The notes under the pieces are model-generated. The model made no database searches, was not told the DNA's origin, and worked only from the letters and a program-made list of their open reading frames with translations. This document shows, piece by piece, positions 1 to 5,113 of a stretch of DNA of 5,113 bases (the stretch's first letter is position 1; the number at the start of each line of letters is the position of its first letter). Origin of the DNA: JAKLDO01 sp035354435 (GTDB taxonomy: Bacteria; UBP6; UBA1177); NCBI GenBank assembly GCA_035354435.1, contig DAOQAY010000176.1:1-5113 (forward strand). Reading direction: 5' to 3'. The translations under genes were made by a program, and so were the position numbers.

Positions 1-1
1 G

Positions 2-265
2 TCCGGAAAAAGACCGGCAATTGTAATTTCCCACGGTTCATACAACGAAAAAGTTGGGCTTGCTCTCTGCTGTCCTATAACCACAAGCCGGAAAGGATAT
101 CCGTTTGAAGTCAATCTCCCGGCAAACATGAAAACAGGCGGAGTGATTTTATCAGATCAGATCAAGAATCTTGACTGGAACGAAAGAAATGCCGTTTTAA
201 TAGAAAAAGCACCCAGAAGCATAATCACAGAAGTCATCAGCAAATTCAGCAAGTTATTTAAATAA
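2..265 (+). CDS. mazF: MazF/PemK-family endoribonuclease toxin, C-terminal part (5' end outside window)
   Basis: This is the open 3' end of a gene that enters the window from the left; 87 codons are visible, read in the frame starting at base 2, ending in TAA at 263-265. The translation begins SGKRPAIVIS and continues with LCCPITTSRKGYPFEV and LSDQIKNLDW, the conserved core of MazF toxins, which cut single-stranded mRNA at short sequence motifs. By alignment from memory with E. coli MazF (111 aa), the Arg of GKRP matches catalytic Arg29 and the first Thr of ITT matches Thr52, so the active site looks intact. About 25 N-terminal residues should lie upstream, together with the usual mazE-type antitoxin gene, neither of which can be seen. 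The C-terminus (ITEVISKFSKLFK) is the family's usual final helix. The gene converges with the M16 peptidase gene, with 5 bp between stop codons. Family assignment is confident; toxin activity is inferred. Confidence 0.93.
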   Translation, partial: SGKRPAIVISHGSYNEKVGLALCCPITTSRKGYPFEVNLPANMKTGGVILSDQIKNLDWNERNAVLIEKAPRSIITEVISKFSKLFK

Positions 266-270
266 AATTA

Positions 271-2709
271 TCACACTTCTCCGGCGATTATCCAGAAGCC
301 GTCGTTGAGCCATTTGCGTGATGTTTCGGTGAGTTTTCCTTTTGTGATGGCGGCGATTATTTCAGGGTGTTTCATGTATGTTCCGAAAGGCTGTCCGAGC
401 GCTTCTTCAAGTGCGATGTTGAATGCGTGAAAATTGCTTTTAACTACTGAATTTGCATGTGCTGTGACAAGTCCGTTCTTTGTCTCGGTCAGATAAGATT
501 CGTCAATATCACCTTTTATCAGGTGGTTGATGGACCTGTTTATTGAATCCATGACCATTGAGGTGTTCTCGGGGCTGGTTATCGCAGAGAAAATAACATA
601 TCCGCCGACGATCCCTGCCATTCCAGACACATCAAGAGAATAGACAAGTCCCTGTTTTTCACGGAGTTCCTGAAAAAGCGGGGATTTCTGTCCTGTCATA
701 TAGTTTTCAAGAAGTTTCATCGCTTCGAAGTCACTGTCATAAACTGACGGCGCTCTGAAAACTTTGGCAACATGTGCCTGTTTTCTCCCTTTCAACGGAA
801 CTTGTATGATCCTGTCGTTTAATTTATGAGTGTTCAGCGTGAAAGCTCCTGTTTTCAAAATACCCGGTCTCGAAAGTCTTTCAATTGTCTTTGACAGCAT
901 TTCAAGATCGACCGCTCCTGCCATTCCGACAGCAAAGTTGTTGTATTTAAAAAAGTTATCACGGATCGTCTGAATATCTTTAAAACTGGTCTTTTTCAAC
1001 CCTTCGATGCTTCCCGCCACCGAATTTTCGTAAGGAGTCCCCTTAAAAAGCTCCAGATGAACAGCATTTCTTATGTGATATGAAGGATCTTCCTCAAGAA
1101 GAGATATATTTGAAAGTGAATAGAGTTTTTCCTGATTAAAATCTTCCTCTTTGATCGGATTTTCAAATATTTTATTAATGATATCAATAGCTTCATTGAT
1201 AAAATTATCGCGAACCTTGAACTTTATTCCGCCGGTGTTATTGCCATAAACCGGTGACATTGTGATTCCGAAACGGTCGAGGAAAGATTCGGTGTCCTCT
1301 CTTGTCATATCTTTGGCAGAAGTGCACAGAGAATCAAGGAACAGCTTGAAAGATCCGGGGTGTCCCTTAAGATTTGACAGCGTTCCGCTCTTTTTGATCA
1401 TATAGCAGGTGAGGAATGACGAGCCTTTAAGATTCCTGAGTATCCCTTTCACTCCTCGCCTTTTCAGTTCTCCGTGAGAATCAATTTCAAGAGTCTCTTT
1501 CTTTTCAGGAAAAACCAGCGAATTGACATCGAATTTACATCTTTTTGTCTTTGCAATGCCGAACACCATTTTATCAAAAGAAAGATATTTATCCTTGAAA
1601 TTGTTCATATCTTCAGCAGTTATGTGCATGAATTCATAGAAGAAATCCTTATCAAGTTTATCAGGATCGCCGTAAAGCATATGGCTTTTCCCAACTATCT
1701 CAGGCATATTGCCGAGTCCTTCGGAATTGAAATATTCACTACTCAGAAGCACTTCTCGCGCTCTTGCAGTCTCGGTCTGTGTGAAACGGTATCTGTCCCA
1801 TGTCTCTATCCAGCGCTCGATCCTCCATTTAGCTTTATCGGAAGGGAACGCCGCCGACTGAATGAATATCGAGGCATCAAAACCGCCGATCGTGTTTATG
1901 CTCAGATTGTCAAAAACACACTTTTCATATACCAGTTCGTTATAAAGCCTTCCACCGTCCATTCCGTAAGTTACGGCATAGATCATCCGGAGTATCGCAT
2001 CCATTTTTCCATCTGATTTAGGAAGTTTCCATCCGGCTGTGAAATAATTCTTTGACTGATCGTGAATAATTTCAAATATTTTCAGACCTTTCCACGGAGC
2101 AAGAACGATCTTGTCATCTTTTTGAGAAGTTTCGATAGAGATTGAGCATTTTTCTTCAAAACCGCCGCCGAGCACAAGGAACGGACTGCTCATGACTCGT
2201 TTTTTCATGAATTTTGCAAGATCGGACTTCGTTGCCGGAATAAGAGTCTCCCTTTCACCAATTATCTTCCTTCCGTAAGTATGAGTCGGAAAAAGATTAT
2301 ACATCATTGTTGCAAAAAGATTTTCCATCGGCTCATCTTCATACATTGCCATTTCTTCGATAACAACCCGTTTTTCCTCTTCAAAATCAGCATCAGAGAT
2401 CGACTCGAAACCGATAGAAAACACTTTTTCAAGAAACTCCACCGTCTCTTTGACAAATTTATTCAGAATCGTTATTTCAAAAACTATCAGGTCGTTCGAA
2501 GTAAAAGCGTTGCTTGCACCACCCCTGCTTTCAACAAATTCGGCAATCCCGTCATCGTTGATTTTCAGCTTAAAGGCAAGGTGTTCACAGAAATGTGCAA
2601 AACCGAATGTCTTGTCATCTTCAATCGAACTTCCGCCCGGAAAATGAAGAAGTATCCTCGTGTAAGGAAGATCTTTCCTGTATTCGACCACCGGGATCTC
2701 TCTTTTCAT
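271..2709 (-). CDS. M16 (pitrilysin/insulinase) family zinc metallopeptidase, fused two-half form
   Basis: The 812-aa protein carries the inverted zinc motif HxxEH as H39-F-C-E42-H43. A third ligand is likely at E119, inside EEKRVVIEEM (residues 111-120), 75 residues after H43, and E112 matches the conserved helper Glu. The usual M16 layout is present twice. Residues about 1-165 form the catalytic domain and 165-395 an M16_C-like domain. Residues about 400-600 are a second, degenerate copy, with GHPGS where HxxEH would be. Residues about 600-812 form a last domain containing ELREKQGLVYS (681-691), which supplies the R683/Y690 pair that M16 enzymes use for substrate binding. One active site in a clamshell of two halves is normal for this family, which degrades peptides or small unfolded proteins. 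No signal peptide is seen, so a cytoplasmic location is inferred. The ATG at 2709 is chosen because a strong Shine-Dalgarno sequence precedes it. The gene stands alone, convergent with mazF and divergent from the ATPase gene. Substrate is unknown. Confidence 0.93.
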   Translation of the reverse strand: MKREIPVVEYRKDLPYTRILLHFPGGSSIEDDKTFGFAHFCEHLAFKLKINDDGIAEFVESRGGASNAFTSNDLIVFEITILNKFVKETVEFLEKVFSIGFESISDADFEEEKRVVIEEMAMYEDEPMENLFATMMYNLFPTHTYGRKIIGERETLIPATKSDLAKFMKKRVMSSPFLVLGGGFEEKCSISIETSQKDDKIVLAPWKGLKIFEIIHDQSKNYFTAGWKLPKSDGKMDAILRMIYAVTYGMDGGRLYNELVYEKCVFDNLSINTIGGFDASIFIQSAAFPSDKAKWRIERWIETWDRYRFTQTETARAREVLLSSEYFNSEGLGNMPEIVGKSHMLYGDPDKLDKDFFYEFMHITAEDMNNFKDKYLSFDKMVFGIAKTKRCKFDVNSLVFPEKKETLEIDSHGELKRRGVKGILRNLKGSSFLTCYMIKKSGTLSNLKGHPGSFKLFLDSLCTSAKDMTREDTESFLDRFGITMSPVYGNNTGGIKFKVRDNFINEAIDIINKIFENPIKEEDFNQEKLYSLSNISLLEEDPSYHIRNAVHLELFKGTPYENSVAGSIEGLKKTSFKDIQTIRDNFFKYNNFAVGMAGAVDLEMLSKTIERLSRPGILKTGAFTLNTHKLNDRIIQVPLKGRKQAHVAKVFRAPSVYDSDFEAMKLLENYMTGQKSPLFQELREKQGLVYSLDVSGMAGIVGGYVIFSAITSPENTSMVMDSINRSINHLIKGDIDESYLTETKNGLVTAHANSVVKSNFHAFNIALEEALGQPFGTYMKHPEIIAAITKGKLTETSRKWLNDGFWIIAGEV

Positions 2710-2713
2710 ATCG

Positions 2714-2720
2714 TCCCCCT
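2714..2720 (-). promoter_or_regulatory. Ribosome binding site of the M16 peptidase gene
   Basis: On the minus strand AGGGGGA is followed by CGAT and then the ATG at 2709-2707. It is a strong purine-rich Shine-Dalgarno sequence at a short 4-nt spacing, and it fixes the start codon of the M16 gene. Confidence 0.75.
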
Positions 2721-2772
2721 TTCAAAAACACTGAACCGGTTTGATTGATCTTTTATAGCTCAGTGACGGCGG

Positions 2773-2800
2773 AGTTTAGCACATTTTTCATCTCTTTCAA
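2773..2800 (-). promoter_or_regulatory. Candidate sigma70-type promoter for the M16 gene
   Basis: Reading the minus strand, TTGAAA (2800-2795) is followed after 16 nt by TAAACT (2778-2773). The -35 matches consensus at 5 of 6 positions and the -10 at 4 of 6. Transcription would begin near 2766, giving a leader of about 57 nt. A second -10-like word, TATAAA (2757-2752), lies closer to the gene but has no good -35 box. The call rests on pattern match only. Confidence 0.4.
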
Positions 2801-2843
2801 TATAAAAAACCAAAACCGCACCAATTTGACGAACCTCCAATTG

Positions 2844-2943
2844 TGAAAGCTATAACCGCTAAATCACAATATTTTACATACTTTGACAGTTATAACCGCT
2901 AAAATATTGCTTTTAAGCTTGACTGAAAGCTATAACTGTGATA
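2844..2943 (+). repeat. Three 20-bp direct repeats at an exact 40-bp period (putative operator array)
   Basis: The units start at 2844, 2884 and 2924. Unit 1 is TGAAAGCTATAACCGCTAAA; unit 2 matches it at 18 of 20 positions, and unit 3 matches at 16 of 20, with the first 13 bases identical to unit 1. The shared core is AGYTATAAC; in unit 2 it contains the perfect 8-bp palindrome GTTATAAC. The 20-bp gaps between units are not conserved apart from AT-richness. A 40-bp period puts the sites on nearly the same face of the helix (a little under four turns). Unit 2 overlaps a TTGACA box and unit 3 fills the space between the -35 and -10 elements of the likely ATPase promoter. The array lies only upstream of the ATPase gene, on the far side from the M16 promoter. 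A cooperative regulator binding site is the best inference; the binding protein is unknown. Confidence 0.8.
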
Positions 2944-2945
2944 AT
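2919..2945 (+). promoter_or_regulatory. Candidate extended -10 promoter of the AAA_14/DUF4143 gene
   Basis: TTGACT (2919-2924, 5 of 6 to consensus) is followed after 15 nt by GATAAT (2940-2945, 5 of 6). TG at 2937-2938 makes an extended -10 (TGnGATAAT), which would offset the short spacer. The start would fall near 2952, giving a leader of about 20 nt that carries the ribosome binding site. Repeat unit 3 (2924-2943) lies across the core promoter, so a protein bound there would block RNA polymerase. A second -35-like box, a perfect TTGACA at 2883-2888, has only a poor -10 partner (TATTGC, 2905-2910). Confidence 0.55.
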
Positions 2946-2959
2946 CTGACTTGTTTTAT

Positions 2960-2968
2960 GGAGGTGAT
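2960..2968 (+). promoter_or_regulatory. Ribosome binding site that decides the ATPase start
   Basis: GGAGGTGAT is a near-perfect complement of the 16S rRNA 3' end and sits 4 nt before the ATG at 2973. The reading frame is open further upstream, with an ATG at 2883, but that start would have no such site and would lie inside the repeat array and upstream of the likely promoter. The 2973 start is therefore preferred. Confidence 0.9.
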
Positions 2969-2972
2969 TTTT

Positions 2973-4184
2973 ATGATAAAAAGAAAGACGCTACTTGAGA
3001 AAGTTAACGGATTTATTGACAAAGATCTTATAAAAGTACTGACAGGATTGAGGCGATGCGGCAAATCTGTCTTGCTGGAACAGATCAAAGAAATGCTTGT
3101 TGAAAAAGGAATAAGTTCAGGAAACATCATATATTACAACTTCGAAGATATGGCGAACGCACATCTTTTGAATGCAACAGCACTTCATGAAGAAATAAAA
3201 TCCCGACTTTCCGAAATTAACGGGAGAACTTATCTTTTTTTTGATGAAATACAGGAAGTTGAAGAATGGGAAAGATGCATAAATTCTTTCCGGGTGGCAT
3301 TCGATGTTGATATTTATGTGACAGGTTCAAATGCAAAACTGCTTTCCGGTGAACTTGCCACTCTTATTGCCGGAAGGTATATCGAGATAAGAGTATATCC
3401 GTTTTCGTTTTCAGAATTTCTCGAAATGTCGGAAGCAATTTTCCCTGATGCGGAAAAGAAAGAACTTTTCAAAAAATATCTACTGTTTGGAGGAATGCCG
3501 TTTTTAGCAAATCTTGAACTTGATCCGCAGTCATCTTTTCAGTATTTGAAAGATGTTTTTGATTCTGTCATACTTAAAGATGTCGTAAAACGAAATAAAA
3601 TCAGAGATATCGACCTGCTCGAAAGAGTTATTCAGTTTGTTCTGGCAAATGTTGGCAACACTTTTTCTGCAACAAGCATCTCCAGATTCTTAAAAAGTGA
3701 AAACCGTACAGTTTCTCCTGAAACGATCCTCAACCACATAAAAGTTTGCGAAGAAGCTTTTCTATTCAATAAAGTTTTAAGGGAAGACCTTATCGGAAAA
3801 CGAATTTTGCAGGTAAGCGAAAAATATTTTGTGACCGATCATGGAATGAGAGAAGCGATCTACGGGAACAACGAAAGAGACATAAATCTTGTGCTTGAAA
3901 ACATCGTTTTTCTTGAAATGCTAAGACGCGGCTACAAAATAAGCATCGGAAAAGTGAATAATGAAGAAATTGATTTTGTGTGCAGAAGAAATAATGAAAC
4001 CGTATATATTCAGGTTGCGTATCTTCTTGCGACTGAAGAAACCGTTAAAAGAGAATTTGATGTACTCAGAAAAGTGCCTGACAACTACCCGAAAATTGTT
4101 CTTTCAATGGATCAATTCGACTTCAGCCGTGACGGAATAAAACATTTTAACATACCGGAATTTTTGACGAATCAGCAGGCATAA
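2973..4184 (+). CDS. AAA_14/DUF4143 family ATPase
   Basis: Starting at 2973 the protein has 403 aa, usual for this family. The N-terminal AAA_14 domain (about 17-150) has a Walker A loop GLRRCGKS (25-32; K31, S32), a Walker B strand with catalytic acids YLFFDEIQ (87-94; D91, E92) and a sensor-like VTGSN (116-120), followed by YPFSFSEFLE (142-151). LFGGMP (171-176) follows. Residues about 210-270 look like a winged-helix segment. The C-terminal DUF4143 part (about 200-350) ends in a PD-(D/E)XK-like fold with ENIVFLEML (309-317), EIDF (332-335) and YIQVAY (345-350). The tail, with KIVLSMDQFD (374-383), is typical. Family members are predicted soluble P-loop ATPases related to archaeal MJ/PF-type ATPases; no biochemical function is established for most of them. 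The gene is transcribed alone, from a promoter embedded in a phased repeat array. Family call is very confident; role is unknown. Confidence 0.95.
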   Translation: MIKRKTLLEKVNGFIDKDLIKVLTGLRRCGKSVLLEQIKEMLVEKGISSGNIIYYNFEDMANAHLLNATALHEEIKSRLSEINGRTYLFFDEIQEVEEWERCINSFRVAFDVDIYVTGSNAKLLSGELATLIAGRYIEIRVYPFSFSEFLEMSEAIFPDAEKKELFKKYLLFGGMPFLANLELDPQSSFQYLKDVFDSVILKDVVKRNKIRDIDLLERVIQFVLANVGNTFSATSISRFLKSENRTVSPETILNHIKVCEEAFLFNKVLREDLIGKRILQVSEKYFVTDHGMREAIYGNNERDINLVLENIVFLEMLRRGYKISIGKVNNEEIDFVCRRNNETVYIQVAYLLATEETVKREFDVLRKVPDNYPKIVLSMDQFDFSRDGIKHFNIPEFLTNQQA

Positions 4185-4188
4185 CTGT

Positions 4189-4214
4189 TTTCTTTACAGC
4201 ATAATTGAAAGAAA
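4189..4214. terminator. Weak AT-rich hairpin between convergent genes
   Basis: TTTCTTT (4189-4195) can pair with AAAGAAA (4208-4214) around a 12-nt loop in the 45-bp gap between the ATPase and lipoprotein stop codons. The stem has only one G-C pair, and no U-tract follows on the plus strand. It could aid termination in either direction, but it is not a canonical intrinsic terminator. Confidence 0.2.
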
Positions 4215-4229
4215 GAGAAGGCAGAAAAT

Positions 4230-5030
4230 TTACCAGGCTGGTTTAAAAGAAAATTTGAAGGAAACAAGACCTTTGGCATCATCATCCCAATCAAAATTTT
4301 GTGTTCTGAAATATTCGATCTGGTCTTCAATATACCAGCAACCAACATCTTCATTGCTGGAAACATCATCAAAATCAGATACACACAAAGTAATATCTTC
4401 GGATGAACTTTCAAACATCACATCTTTGTATTCATTCCAAGTGGCTGTTGTAGAATCTTCCACAGAATTAATTACAAACGCTTCTGTATCACCAATCCAA
4501 AGAGATGCGAATAAATCAGGAAGTTCACTGAATCCTTCGTCCCAACCGGAACCATCAGGCATTTTTTCTGTAACTTCGGCAGATATAAATGTGACTTTCC
4601 AATTTTTACCGTATGGAGTTTGGCATGTATTCTGATAGCAGAACATTGTAGCATCACAATCTTCGTGGTCTGCACAGGAATCACTTTTCACACATTGAGC
4701 TGAAACAGTACAGTCGTAACCGTTATCACAGGTTCCGCATGTTCCATCACAACCGTCACTGCCACATTCTTTCCCTGAACAATCAGGCTCACATGTTGTG
4801 TTGCCGGTATTCCCGGTATTCCCGGTATCACCAGTGTTTCCAGTATTACCTGAATCTTCCAGGCAGATGTTTACTTGAAGATTACAAACATATCCATAGT
4901 CACAGGTTCCATTGGAATAACATTCTTCGCCTAAAGATCCCTGTGCCTTTGAATTATCTTCACCACCACAAGAAATCATAAAAACAGCGAATGAGAAGAT
5001 CGCTACTGTTAAAAAAATGATGTTTTTCAT
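4230..5030 (-). CDS. Cysteine-rich lipoprotein with Gly-Asn-Thr linker and C2-like C-terminal domain
   Basis: The 266-aa protein starts with a lipoprotein signal: MK, a hydrophobic stretch (4-19) and MISC with C21 as the probable lipidated residue (Met at -3 is a tolerated variant). A Cys module (C37, C43, C49, C56) is followed by six Gly-Asn/Asp-Thr triplets (61-78). Next is a CEPDC...KECGSDGCDGTCGTC module (80-101), the style of Myxococcota-type Cys repeats, then six more Cys (107-136), so 16 Cys lie between 37 and 136. Residues about 141-266 look C2-like: WKVTFISAEV, D164...LPDLF (D172), TATWNE (195-200), and VSDFDD...EDVG (217-230; D219, D221, D228), which match the strands and acidic Ca-binding loops of C2 domains. 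Disulfides, an envelope or cell-surface location and calcium binding are inferred. The ATG at 5030 has a GGTGA ribosome site. The gene is monocistronic here and convergent with the ATPase gene. Function is unknown. Confidence 0.88.
   Translation of the reverse strand: MKNIIFLTVAIFSFAVFMISCGGEDNSKAQGSLGEECYSNGTCDYGYVCNLQVNICLEDSGNTGNTGDTGNTGNTGNTTCEPDCSGKECGSDGCDGTCGTCDNGYDCTVSAQCVKSDSCADHEDCDATMFCYQNTCQTPYGKNWKVTFISAEVTEKMPDGSGWDEGFSELPDLFASLWIGDTEAFVINSVEDSTTATWNEYKDVMFESSSEDITLCVSDFDDVSSNEDVGCWYIEDQIEYFRTQNFDWDDDAKGLVSFKFSFKPAW
4797..4850 (-). repeat. Six tandem 9-bp units encoding the (Gly-Asn/Asp-Thr) linker
   Basis: On the coding strand the units are GGTAATACT, GGAAACACT, GGTGATACC, GGGAATACC, GGGAATACC and GGCAACACA. 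Two neighbouring units (4806-4823) are identical and the others differ mainly at third codon positions. They encode residues 61-78, a flexible linker between the first Cys module and the rest of the lipoprotein. Gain or loss of a unit would keep the reading frame. Confidence 0.9.
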
Positions 5031-5034
5031 AGAT

Positions 5035-5039
5035 TCACC
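5035..5039 (-). promoter_or_regulatory. Ribosome binding site of the lipoprotein gene
   Basis: On the minus strand GGTGA is followed by ATCT and the ATG at 5030-5028. It is a moderate Shine-Dalgarno match at 4-nt spacing, and it agrees with the signal peptide beginning directly at this codon. Confidence 0.6.
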
Positions 5040-5072
5040 ATAATATCGGTTAATAAACTAGATGTCGGTGAT

Positions 5073-5101
5073 AACCTACAACTTTAAACCAAATGTGTCA
5101 A
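5073..5101 (-). promoter_or_regulatory. Candidate sigma70-type promoter of the lipoprotein gene
   Basis: Reading the minus strand, a perfect TTGACA (5101-5096) is followed after exactly 17 nt by TAGGTT (5078-5073), which matches the -10 consensus at only 3 of 6 positions. The start would be near 5066, with a leader of about 36 nt. The strong -35 and weak -10 could mean activator dependence, but this is only a pattern match. Confidence 0.45.
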
Positions 5102-5113
5102 ATTTTTGTTGGA

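Noticed and set aside
274..306. Intrinsic terminator hairpin at the 3' end of the M16 gene (CGGC...GCCG)
   Set aside because: The stem is only about 4 bp with a long loop and no T-run on either strand, and it lies in coding sequence.
1474..2016. Plus-strand 180-aa open frame inside the M16 gene
   Set aside because: It lies opposite a well-supported gene, has no recognisable domain and no ribosome site; it is a frame shadow. The plus-strand frames at 2281-2748 and 2450-2647 are rejected for the same reason.
2753..2760. Inverted fourth copy of the operator core (AGCTATAA on the minus strand)
   Set aside because: Only 8 bases match, the rest of the unit is absent, and it is not in the 40-bp register; chance is likely in AT-rich DNA.
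2916..2931. Hairpin AGCTT/AAGCT over the ATPase -35 box
   Set aside because: The stem is 5 bp with a 6-nt loop and would lie upstream of the transcript start, so it would not form in RNA; part of it comes from repeat unit 3.
2844..2943. A small CRISPR array (20-bp repeat, 20-bp spacer)
   Set aside because: There are only three units, the repeats and gaps are shorter than in known arrays, no cas genes are present, and the units overlap promoter elements. A regulatory array fits better.
2883..2972. N-terminal extension of the ATPase from the ATG at 2883
   Set aside because: The extra 30 residues (MTVITAKILL...) are not part of the family, the start lies in the repeat array upstream of the likely promoter, and the near-perfect ribosome site points to 2973.
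4255..4635. Plus-strand 126-aa open frame opposite the lipoprotein gene
   Set aside because: Low-complexity Ser-rich translation antisense to a protein with a clear signal peptide and Cys modules; there is no independent support. The frames at 4172-4414, 4472-4684 and 4739-4981 are likewise shadows.

Overview
The window holds three complete protein genes and the end of a fourth. From left to right they are: the 3' part of a MazF/PemK-type toxin gene (+), a large M16-family metallopeptidase (-), an AAA_14/DUF4143 ATPase (+), and a cysteine-rich lipoprotein (-). No rRNA, tRNA, transposase or CRISPR array is visible.

Organism: the DNA is moderately AT-rich. The last gene encodes a lipoprotein signal peptide, Cys-rich modules containing the CxGKECGxDGCxGxCGxC-type signature, and a Gly-Asn-Thr linker. 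From general knowledge this surface-protein style is common in Myxococcota, other former Deltaproteobacteria and some uncultured diderm lineages. AAA_14/DUF4143 ATPases are abundant in anaerobic and environmental bacteria. A Gram-negative environmental bacterium is the best guess, but the phylum cannot be fixed from this window.

Layout: mazF (ends at 265) and the M16 gene (271-2709, minus) converge with only 5 bp between their stop codons. The M16 gene and the ATPase gene (2973-4184, plus) diverge from a 263-bp intergenic region. That region holds a minus-strand promoter candidate for M16 and, on the ATPase side, three 20-bp direct repeats at an exact 40-bp period. The third repeat overlaps an extended -10 promoter for the ATPase gene. 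The ATPase gene then converges with the lipoprotein gene (4230-5030, minus) across 45 bp, with only a weak AT-rich hairpin between them. The lipoprotein gene has its own TTGACA-type promoter candidate in the last 80 bases.

How the genes work together: every complete gene is in its own transcription unit and the strands alternate (+, -, +, -), so there is no operon and no clear shared pathway. The most interesting non-coding structure is the phased repeat array at the ATPase promoter, which looks like a multi-site operator. The most interesting protein is the lipoprotein, which pairs disulfide-rich modules with a C-terminal domain that resembles a calcium-binding C2 fold.
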